DNA from: Anaeramoeba flamelloides
Taxonomy: Eukaryota; Metamonada; Anaeramoebidae
Length of the DNA: 64,000 nt
NCBI GenBank assembly: GCA_027625915.1
Contig: JANTQA010000070.1
Span: 8,685,001 to 8,749,000 of the forward strand
Direction of reading: 5' to 3'
The notes beneath the pieces are model-generated. The model made no database searches and had not been told where the DNA came from. It saw only the letters and a list, made by a program, of their open reading frames with translations. Below, piece by piece: positions 1 to 10,047 of this stretch (within the stretch, counting starts at the first letter, position 1; each line of letters begins with the position of its first letter). The position numbers and the translations under genes were made by a program.

Positions 1-1440
1 TTATTTTTTTTAAATTATTATTAAAAAATAAGAAAAAATTTATTTTTGAAGCTAAGGGGTCATTTAATATCTTTTAAAAATATTTGAAATTTAATTAATA
101 TTTTTCAAATGGGTAATCAATTGTTTTGATTATTAATGAATTATTTATTGATTTAATTTGAAAAATATTATTTTTTTATGATGTTAGGTTAGGTTTTTTT
201 TAATTTTTGTAATAAACAGAAAATTTTGATAAATTTTCGGTTTATTCGAAAAAGTAAAAAAAAAACCGTGGTTAGGTTATCAATGATTTAAAAGAATAAA
301 GTAAAATCAAATAGATTTTACTTTATTCTTTTAAATTCTAGAAAACCCAGTCTCTTGACAGACACTTTTCGTTAGGTTTTCTAGAATTTAAAAGAATGGA
401 GAAAAATAAATGATTTTAATCAATTCTTTTGAATTCTAGAAAACCGCCATTAACTATTTTTTAATTTAAGAAATAAAAAAAACACAATCAAAAATTTTCT
501 TTTAATTTCTTAAATTAAAAAAAAGCACCGTTAGGTTTTTTTAACTTTTTGAAATATAGAGAAAATTTATTTAATTTTCTTAACATTACATAAAGTTAAA
601 AAAACCTATCACTCTACGGACACTTTCGTTGGGTTTTTTTTAATTTTTGAAATAAACAGAAAGATTTGAGAAATTTTTGATTTATTTCTTGAAGTAAAAA
701 AACTGTCGTTAGGTTTTCCAGAATCTAAAAGAATAAAGTAAAATATATTTGATTTTACATTATTCTTTTTAATTCGGGAAAACCAAGCTCTTGACAGGCA
801 ATTTGGTCAGGTTTTATAACATTTAAAAAAATTGAGAAAAATTAAAGATTTTACTCAATTCTTTTGAATTCTAGAAAACCGCCATTAACTATTTTTTAAT
901 TTAAGAAATAAAAAAAACACAATCAAAAATTTTCTTTTAATTTCTTAAATTAAAAAAAAGCTCGATTAGGTTTTCTTGAGTTTTCTGTTTATTTGTAAAA
1001 TCGATAGATTTTCGTTAAGTTTTTTTTACTTTTTGAAATTAAATAGAAAACCTCAAAAAAAAAAAACCTAGAACAGTTAGCAGATAAAACAGAAAACCCC
1101 AAGCTAACTTAGGTAATCTACGGCACTTGACGGAAACATCGGTTAGTTTTTTTTTAATTTTTGTAAAAAGCAAAAAGTTTAGTAATTTTCGATTTATTTC
1201 AAATAGTAAAAAAAAATATAACACTTTTCGATTAAATTTTCAAGAATTCAAAAGAATAGAGTTGAAGATATATTATTTTACTCTATTTTTTTGAATTCTG
1301 GAAAATATATCCGTTTGACAGCACTTCCGAAAGGTTTTTTTGATTATTTGAGATTATTGAAACCTAATACGAACTATTAGTAATTCAAAATTTGGAAATT
1401 TTGTAAAATACCGGATTTTATTCATTAATTTTAAATTCTG
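1..1440. repeat. Modular hairpin array, locus 1
   Basis: A run of imperfect palindromes of about 70-80 bp, each able to fold on itself, separated by short richer linkers (for example CTCTACGGACACTTTCGTT and CTTGACAGACACTTTTCGTT). Four hairpin types recur: A, around AATAAACAGAAAATTTT; B, around CTTGAGTTTTCTGTTTAT; C, around CCAGAATTCAAAAGAATTGAG-like arms; D, around TTAATTTAAGAAATAAAAA. Hairpins nearly all begin with GTTAGG or GTTAGGTTTT. A stretch of 107 bp at 420-526 is repeated exactly at 855-961, so the array also has a higher-order period of 435 bp. No coding frame runs through it. The same modules recur at 18480, 35690 and 60290. The array probably extends off the left end of the window. 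Confidence 0.8.
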
Positions 1441-2597
1441 AAAAATATATAGTTAGTAGATAATGTATAAGTGGAATTATATGAGATATTATTATTATTT
1501 ATTAATAAATTTTTTAATTATTTGCCTTCTATTTTTTTTTTGGATAAAATGATCAAAAAAACTCATCTCTCTCAATAGATGAATACATAGAGAATAAAGT
1601 TTTTTTCTAAAAAAAAAAGGATTTCGGTTTATTATTATATTGAAATCATAAATATTTTTTATAAACAGGTGTTGAATACTTTTAACAGAAAAATATGTAT
1701 TTCAGGTTTGTAAATTGTTTTTGGTTCAAGATATAAATTCCATTACAAAAATTCAGGCACATAACAAATTAAAAATAGGAATAAAAAATTACAATTTATT
1801 CTATTTATCCCAATGTAATAGTAAATTGGTTTAAATTCCATCTGCATTAATTTTTATATTAGTAATCCTTTTTATTCAGACAAAAATTAAACCTGATTTA
1901 ATGTTCTTTTTTATAAAAATTCAACAAAAATCCTCGGTGGTCGATTCACAATATGAAGACAAGACAAAATTGGGAAAATGTCATGAAAGGGTACAATTTC
2001 TATATAAATTTTCAGAAAAATGACCATACTATAACTGGGAATATTCAATAGCATTATTCAAAATGAAGCATGTCACAATTATTCAAAAGAGATACATTAA
2101 AATTAAAAAAACGGGGCCACAAATTTAAAATATACACATGTTACAAAGGAACAATTGTTGGAAAAGGCTATTTTATAAGGTGAAATAAATAATATGAAAA
2201 AAAAACTCAAAGATCTTGAAAAAATAATCTCAAAAAATTAAAGACTATAACTTAAACATAATAATTGCAGAATATAAAGATGGTTTTTTGAAAAAAAAAT
2301 GAACATAGGAGAAATATCTGAAACAAACATAAGTTCATTTCAAAAATTGTGACCCATCTGAAATAATTAATTGGAAAAAAACCATATATTCTTATGTATC
2401 CAAGAAAAGCTAATTCTTTACTATTTTTTATAATTTGCTTTTAAAGTCTTCCAAAAAACATATAAAAACTTTATATTTTAAAAATTAAAAAAAAAAAAGT
2501 GAATCACACTTTGAAAAGAACACTACGGTTTTTTTATTTCTGTGCTTTTAATGAAATAAAATTAACAAGAAGATTTTTTTGCTTAAATTAAACTCTG
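1441..2597. other. Intergenic, no gene seen
   Basis: AT-rich sequence with short A and T runs. No open frame with coding character was found. The part from about 1900 to 2150 is of slightly higher complexity, but every frame is broken and no family could be recognised. Confidence 0.5.
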
Positions 2598-3285
2598 TTT
2601 CAGTCAAAGGGGCCCAACGTTTTTTTCAAATATCAATTATTTTATATAATTGACCTTTGAAGAACAAATAAGAAATAAACAGAATAATACACCTCAAAGA
2701 AATGTTGATACATGCCTGAAAGAATATTAATTAATCAATAGCTTTTCTTAAAAATTGAAAAACTCAAATTCTTAGGGCCCTATTGAGAAAAACAACGATG
2801 TTTGTTTTAAACTTCTACTGGTATTTGAATAATAAATAGGAAACATTTTTCACTTCATTTTCCATACTTTTCTTTTAGAAATTAAGCCCTCAAACAAAGT
2901 TTGTTGGTATTTGTGGTCTCTATTTGAAAAAGGAAATGAAAATGAAGTGAAAATTTTTCACATTTATTAAACAAATATCAAGATCAAAGATCAAATTGAA
3001 TTCCAATAGAAATCAATATGATTTCTCAACAATCTTTACATGGTTTCAATGACATTAGAATAACAAGTTTTGACCAAGTGACTATTGATCTTGCAATAAA
3101 AATTTTTTTGCAAATGAATGACGTTTTAAAAAAAAAAATCGAAAAAAAAAAACAAAAATGTGTAGAAATGTGAAAAAATGATTTCAATTTTAAAAATTTC
3201 CAAAATAAAATTTTTCTTCTAATATCTATGCAAACCCTTTAAACACGTGTATTATACGATTACAACTGGGCCCCTTTGACTGAAA
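2598..3285. mobile_element. Non-autonomous DNA element, CAGTCAAAGGGGCCC ends
   Basis: Bounded by perfect 19 bp terminal inverted repeats: TTTCAGTCAAAGGGGCCCA at 2598-2616 and its reverse complement at 3267-3285. The GC-rich block GGGGCCC is striking in this background. There is no transposase frame inside. The CAGT start resembles Tc1/mariner ends, but the family is inferred only from that. A CTGGTATTTG foldback sits inside at 2816-2981, so it inserted later. A single related end (TTTTCAGTCAAAGATGTCC) lies near 16540 without an obvious partner. Confidence 0.65.
2816..2981. mobile_element. CTGGTATTTG foldback element, copy 1
   Basis: Palindromic element of about 166 bp. The left arm reads TACTGGTATTTGAATAATAA and then a TTTTTCACTTCATTTTC block; the right arm returns GAAAATGAAGTGAAAATTTT and ends at a diverged AAATATCA. 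It is inserted inside the CAGTCAAAGGGGCCC element, which dates it as the younger of the two. Confidence 0.6.
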
Positions 3286-4510
3286 AATAGTTTATATAAA
3301 TTTTAACAGAAACTAAAGAGTCTTAAATTTCCCAATGTCTATTAGTATATCTGATGATCTTTTTTTTTTTTCAACTCATCCTTAGCAAAAAATTACATAT
3401 CAAAAAGATAAGAAAAGAAAGAAAAAAAAAAAAAAAAAAAAAGCAAGGAAAAATAAAACTAAAAAGAAAAAAAAAAAAAAACTAAATTAAATTACAAAAA
3501 ATAAACTTGATAAAAATAAAAAAATTTGACCAAATTAGAAACAATGATCTTGATCTAAAAAATGAAAAATATTTTTTGATCAAAAGATATAGATAAATCC
3601 ACACAATACCTCTTCCAATAACATTATAAAGTGAGTTAACATTTTTGAACAATAGTTAAAATTACTTTTTCAAGTATATGGGATAATAGTTTATCAAAAA
3701 AAACGGTGCTCTTATCCAAATATTCCTGAACAGCCTCTAACAAACCAAATAACAAATTCATCTTGTACCCAATTTTTTTTCGAGATTTTTCTTATTAATT
3801 ATTTTTCTATCGTTTATCTCTTTTGATCTTTCTTCTTTTTTCTTTATTTTTCTCTTTTTTTTTTTTGAAGACCAAATTAATTTCCAAATACTTCGAATAC
3901 TTCGTCTAGACACATCTCAAGATGCTCTTTGAATTTGAAGACACAAATTTCGTCACTTCAATAGTCTGTCGTTGCCAGAATAAATGTTTCAAACTATGAA
4001 CCTGTAACAAGATAACAAAAAATTAAGGTTTTTTGGCTTATTCCTGGTTATAAAAATGTACAACTTTTTATGGGTAAGTTTTTTAAAAAATTCCTCTGTG
4101 TATCTTAAAACAAAACTATATACCTGTTTCAATAAAAAAAACAAAGAATTGGATCAAAAGTGTACCATGATATTAAAGAAAATATAAAATGTTATATTTT
4201 TAAAAAAAAAACAAAATTAAAACTTTAAGAGATCAGTATTGTTTATTTTTAATGAATAAAAAAAAACGAAATTTAATGATTTATTAATTAACCCAAGCAA
4301 AAAAAATAAATTTTTTCCTGCCCTAAAAATTCAAAATCTTAAAAAAATTAAAAGCAAAAATGAAGAAGAGTTAATTTTTGATTTTTAAATTTTCAAAAAC
4401 TCAAAGAATTCATAAAGATAAGATATATAAATAAAAAAAAAAAAAAATAATAAGAAAAAATAAAAAAGGGAAAGAAAAAAAAATGCTATCACTATCAGTC
4501 TAATAATACC
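3286..4510. other. Intergenic; small coding-like island at 3870-4010
   Basis: Downstream of the ML-receptor gene on its strand. Mostly homopolymer-rich DNA (long A runs near 3420-3480, T runs near 3360 and 3855). The stretch 3870-4010 has clearly higher complexity. On the minus strand one frame ends in HLEMCLDEVFEVFGN and a TAA, preceded by an acceptor-like AG. It is too short to call a gene and could be a decayed exon. Confidence 0.35.
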
Positions 4511-7147
4511 TTAATCGGAATCATCGAGTTCACCAAGAGAATCGTCGTCTGTAGGATCAAAACTAAAGTCATCATCATCATCGTCTTTATTTTCTGTGTT
4601 ACCTGTTGAACCAGATTTTGAGAAGGAAGATTTGACGTTATCTTTGGTAATTTGACTCCAAGACATACCTGTATTACCAAACCTATTGGCCGAAATGATT
4701 TCAGTTTGAGCACTTTTCTTTTTGTTTCGTTGACGAACAAGAACTATAATAAGAACAATAATGACAATGGCTGCAATTGGGACTATGATACTTACTGCAA
4801 TGATAGTGTTATTGTTGTCGTCACTCTTCGTGTCAGTGGAAGGAGATGGTGTTGGTGTTGCACAACTGGTGCCGTCTCCACCACAAACACCGCATTCGTC
4901 GACGTCACAGCCACAATAATCAGTTCGTTTTTCAGTGGTAACGATACCTGAATCAGAATCATATTCGATTGGGATTGGATTTAATTTACCATAAGTAAGT
5001 GGGCCATCATAACCTTTGGGCATATGCATTTCTGGACTAAAGTTCAATTCACCGGTGTGTATTCCGATCATTTCATCATCTGATGAACTCCAAATTCCTG
5101 TGAATTTTGCATTTCCTCTCATATAATATTCATCCCAAGTACTATTGTTGTTATGTTTTTATTTTTTGTAAATTATTATTCGTTGAATTTATTTATGTTG
5201 TTACAATTAGCAAAAATTTCAAGGTCATTCATTACACAACAAATGTAAAAAGACATTTTCCAAAAGTCAAAAACCAAAACGTTACGTTGTAAATGTGAAT
5301 TTACAATACGATCTCAATCCGTTAAAGCTAATAAAACTTTTTTAGAAATACTTTCTTTATAAAACAATTTTAAGTTTTTTTGCTTTTGGAAAATATGCAA
5401 GATAAGAAAAATAAATAATACTATTTTGTGAAATGAATTTATGTTCACAAAAAAAAGGTTTTTAAGAGTTTGCACAAAAGAGTTTTATTTCTTTTTAAAA
5501 ACAAATGCACAGAAAACATTTTTTTAAAACCATTTTATTTCTGGAAACTTGTTAAAAATAAATGTTTGTGAGGAGAGAAAAGATGAGAAGAGGAAAGACT
5601 AGCAGAGGGAAAAAAAGAAGTGGAAAAAAAGGAAGTGGAAAAAAAGGGAATAGGAAAAAGAAAAAAAAAAAATTTAAAAGTTACTCCATTTCATGAGCTT
5701 TTGAGCCAATCCAGATATCTGCCTCGTATTCATGATAATAATTACCACCTTCCTCGTAAGAATTTATCATTGTACCATTCAAACACCACTGGAAATCATC
5801 AGGGGAAATTGGTGTTGCAAAATTGTCTATAATTATTTATTGAGTGATTTTTTATTGGTTAAAAATTGTAAAAATAGGTGAAAAAAGAAGAAAAAAAAAA
5901 ATTTTATAATTTTGTTAGGGTTTCATAAAAACAGAAAATCAAAAGAATTTGAATATTGTTTAATTGATAGAAAGTTAATACAATTAACAAACCAAAAAAG
6001 TCAATTTTAAAAATGTAACGTTCAAAAATTCGATTGAGGAAATTAAAAAATTAAAAATAAAAATAAAAAAAAAATATTACTATCTTCAGAAGAATCAAGT
6101 TTCGAAAATGAACCCCTTTCCAATGTTGAAGAGTGTTCGCCCAGATCGCCGATTTGTATCCATTCTCCAACTACTCTCTTAGAAACTTCGAGTTCTTCAT
6201 ATTTTGCAAGTGATTCAGTTATTTCAGCAAAATCCATAAAACTCTCATATTCGCATTGTGGTTCACCACTTTTTTTTTTCATATCAAAAATAAAGTTAAC
6301 GCATCCCCACATTTCCTCACCTACAATGATTTCAAGATGTGCTTTATATTTACCAACTGCATAAGCTGGAATTCTGGATGATTTATTATTATGAAATTTG
6401 TTTGGAAAATATAATCATAATAAAGAATTTCAAAATAAAAAAAATAATAATAAAATTTAGATGGGAACAACTACTATTTTGAAAAAGATGAAAATATTTT
6501 ATATGTTTTTTTAAAAAGCAATCCTTTTTCTGGTAGTTTTAGGGAATTTGTTTAAACAGTTTACTATTAAAAAAAATATTTTTCAAAAGTGTTTCTGAAA
6601 ATTTTTTATTACACTAAATTAAAATCGGTTTATATTTGTTGTGGGTTTTTAGGGTACCGAAAAAAAACACTTTTTTGACACTTTTTTACAATTATTCTCT
6701 CAGATCAAATCAAAGATAATAAAAATTGGGGAAGGCTCTTCTTTTAAAAATAACACTAAAAACAATTCAAAAGTTAAGTTTATAATATCAATTGTTTTTT
6801 TTTTTTTTTTTCCTCTTTGATTCAGAATCAAATAAACTGAATCAAACTTTCTCAAGAAAGCGTACTAGTACACCTTGCATTTTTGACAACTAATAAAGAA
6901 TAAATCACAATATGTTTTTAAGCTTTGATCTGATTTTTGTTATGAACAAATAAACTTTTAAATTCAAAATAAGGTAAAAAATCTTTTAGTTCAAGATCCA
7001 TTTTATAAGTCTGGTAGTCTGATAGTAACTCAATTCTCAAATCATTTCATTTGAATGAACATTAGGAAAATCAACGACTTTTTTCTTAGTTTCGTTGATT
7101 TTAAAACCAATAAAATTCTTTTTCAAAAGTGAGTAATTCAAATTTTA

Positions 7148-7179
<32 letters not shown>

Positions 7180-7526
7180 TAATCAAAAAATCATTTTGAC
7201 AATGTTTTGATGAAATCAGTCCCCAATTTGTTAAAGTTCGTCATTCGTCAAAGAGAAAAAATCTTCATCTATTTGATTAAATCTCTTTTAAAAAAGTGAG
7301 GGAATAAAATTTCAAAGCGAATCTCAAACTGTTTGACGAAGTCATTCAGTCTGAAAAAAATTTTAGAAAACTTTGGTTTCTCACTTTTTAAAAATAGTTG
7401 TAAAATTAACAAAAAATCAATTTTTTTAAAAAGGCATTAAAAAAATTTTTATGTCAAAAAGTTTGAAAATTTTAGTTCTTTTTTTTTTGTGCTTTTTGAA
7501 GAAAAAATGAATTCTTTTGATTTATC

Positions 7527-7565
<39 letters not shown>

Positions 7566-7897
7566 TCATACGTAATATCACTTCCTTTTTTTGTTCTGTT
7601 TCTAACAGGAGATGGGCAGCCAAAAAAGTCACAATAATTCAAGGTATGTGAGAACATTGGATCACCATCAAAGTCAGTGTAATAGAGTGCTACTTGAACT
7701 GTTGCGGTATCAAAAGCTTCGAGGACTTCATATTCTAAGGTATATTCGAAAGTGGATCCAATTACAAAAGAATCATCAGGAGAGTAGGTCATCTCACCAA
7801 TAACCATTTTGGGATCGGTCATACATTGTTCGTGTTCAATTGAACAGAAAGCAACGGACAAAAGTACAAAAAATAGAAGTAATTGTATTTTTTTCAT
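4511..7897 (-). CDS. ML (NPC2-like) domain transmembrane receptor-like protein
   Basis: Four exons on the minus strand: 7572-7897, 6081-6373, 5685-5826 and 4511-5141, giving 463 aa. Every join keeps the frame and has GT-AG ends (donors GTATGA, GTAATA, GTAACT). Residues 1-18 are a signal peptide (MKKIQLLLFFVLLSVAFC). Residues about 25-140 fit the ML lipid-binding fold: a YSP turn, the YCDFFGCP cysteine pair, and across the first join the hallmark end IPAYAVGKYKAHLEI..WGCVNF. A middle domain of unknown family follows, then a cysteine cluster (CGCDVDECGVCGGDGTSC, 330-347), a Thr/Ser/Pro stalk, one membrane helix (366-389), a basic stop-transfer QRNKKK and a very acidic cytoplasmic tail. Known ML proteins are usually small, soluble and secreted, so the membrane fusion is unusual. 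Lipid binding at the surface or in the endolysosome is inferred. The start at 7897 was chosen because an ATG 34 codons upstream would bury the signal peptide. Confident gene model, moderate on function. Confidence 0.8.
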
Positions 7898-9815
7898 GTT
7901 TCGTAAAAAGTAAATCCAATAAAGAGGAAGTAAGAAAAAATAAAAAGAAAAGTTGACGAAAAAGAAGTTTACTTTGTTTTCTTCTAAAGTATCACACATT
8001 TAACCATTGGTTGCAATTTTGCGGTTTTTTTGGGATACTTTAACAGTTAAGTATTTTTTTCTGAAACCATTTATCAACTTTTTTCTAAGAAACCTGGAAA
8101 GGAAATGAGAAACCCAAAACACAGACAACTTTTTCAACTTTAAAATTTTTCAAGAATGGTTAAAAATTACGAGTATTTTTTCTACAAAAATATAAAATAT
8201 TCTCACAAAAAGAAGAATTTGATTTAATACTATTTCGTAGTTGAGTTGAAAAAAAAATCAGAAAGCATTTTTACCTTCACATTAGTTATTTTCTAAAAGT
8301 TAAAAAAAAAAAAAAAAGGAATTAGTCACATAGAATTTTACGAACCAATGGATGGTCGCCAAATATTCTCAAGTTGCCAAATAATGTTATTGATCTTCTT
8401 TTTTATGTCAACCTTTGTTCCTAAAGATTTTCAATTAAAAAAAAATATGTGGGAAAATTAACCAACATATATGGTGGTTAGAAATATGTAACTCCTAAAA
8501 CAATCACGATCCCAAAACCTAACACCAAAGGTGAAATAAATTTAAGGTTTCTAATATTTTGTTTAAAAAAGTGAATTTCTTGATAAAAAAAATTATTTGG
8601 GTATTTCATAATTCCCATTTACTCAACATAATGTTGATAACACAACATTTTGTTATTGGTCATATTTGACCCATGGCTGTGAAAGAGTGATTCTTTTGCC
8701 TTCTTAGAAGATCTCAAAAAAAAAAAACGCATACAAATGACAAGAAAAGTTTCATAAACAAAAATAATTAATCATGAAAATACACAAAAAGAGCAGTTAA
8801 AGAAAACGATCTGAGTTTTCTCCATTATTTTCTTTTGTGTTTAATAAATATCTCTGAAAGACAAAGGGTTTACTTTTTTCAGTTTTGCTCACCTCAAAAA
8901 GATTTTTTTCACAAGATTTGTTTTTGTTGCACAGAAACTTGAGAAATTCGTTTTCAACAATTTAACAATTTAAAAAACGAACAGAAAGTGTGTTCTGTTT
9001 TTGAATCCAAAAAATTGTAATTTTGTTGTAAATCAATGATTTTTTGTTCTTATTATTTATTCAGAACAAAAAGTAACAACATTTTCATTTGACTTGCAAC
9101 AAAAAACATTTTTTTCAGGAGGAAAGACAATTAAAAGACTTTTCAGTTTTTCCGTCTCATTATAGGATTTTTTCTTTTGTGTTTGTGCCATTTCTTGATA
9201 AATGTTCATTCTTGCTATTTTTTTGGGTAGAAAACTGGAGTGTAAAGTGAACAATTTCTCCTTAGACATTAGCAGTGTTTGTGTTTCATATTTGGTAAAA
9301 AAAACAGCAAATTTGTAAACGTTATGAAAATAGTATGGAAAAAATTTCCTTCTTTTATTTTTAATTTGCTGTTCCTCATGTGAATATCAAAATATTTTTG
9401 ACAGTATTTATTAAATAATGCAAATGCATTAATTTCACAAACTACTTTTCAGTTGTGGATTGGCCGGGTTCTTGGTTGTTTTAGAGAAACATTTGAATCC
9501 ACATTTAATCTGTTAAAACCGAATTTTTCGGTTAATTAAAAACCAACAATTTCTAAATGATCAAACCACAAAAACTCTTCACAGGTTTCAAGAATATTAA
9601 ACTAATATACTCTCAAGTTTATTGTTCCCTTATTGTTGAAATCTCAAAAATTTTTGGATTCAACTTTTGTTTTACCAAGATGGAAAAATGGGAAAACCTA
9701 AAATTTACTTTCTTATGAATAATTTCAAAAATGTTTTGATTTATTAAATGTGTTTGATTGAATCCCTCTTTGATCGGAGCCGAAGCGATCTGGTTTCAGA
9801 TAGCTGTCTTTTGTG
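7898..9815. other. Intergenic, no recognised gene
   Basis: Upstream of the ML-receptor gene and presumably holding its promoter. A 70-codon ATG frame at 9057-9269 (minus), Lys-rich and ending FCSE, has no recognisable family or splice partner. Complexity is somewhat higher here than in most spacers of the window. Confidence 0.4.
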
Positions 9816-10047
9816 TATTGGTATTTGACTTTAAAGGGGAAAAATTTTGGAGGATAATCTGTTTGCAATTCGGAAATATTAGTTCAATTTAGGATTCTTT
9901 GTTATACCATCTATGATAAAGATGAAAAAGAAACGAATTAAATCGATAGGTATTACTCATTGAGGTCTATGTCTTCGAAACAAATAAGTGTACGAGAAAA
10001 ATAAGAAAAGGAAGTGAAAATTTTTTCCCAATTATTGTTCAATCAAA
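9816..10047. mobile_element. CTGGTATTTG foldback element, copy 2 (diverged)
   Basis: The left end reads ATTGGTATTTGACTTTAAAG followed by GGGGAAAAATTTT. The right end returns GGAAGTGAAAATTTTTTCCC and then AATTATTGTTCAAT. Same arms as the copies at 2816, 30127, 47161 and 63553, but more decayed. Confidence 0.5.

Noticed and set aside
7472-7571. C-terminal continuation of the first ML-receptor exon through a run of Phe
   Set aside because: This is intron 1 read through its T run; splicing at GTATGA restores the conserved end of the ML domain in the next exon.
7898-7999. Upstream ATG that would extend the ML-receptor protein by 34 residues
   Set aside because: It would place the clear signal peptide inside the protein; the extension is aromatic-rich noise from AT-rich leader DNA.
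9057-9269. A 70-codon ATG frame as a small gene
   Set aside because: No recognisable family, no sign of constraint and no splice partner; frames of this length are expected by chance in this window.
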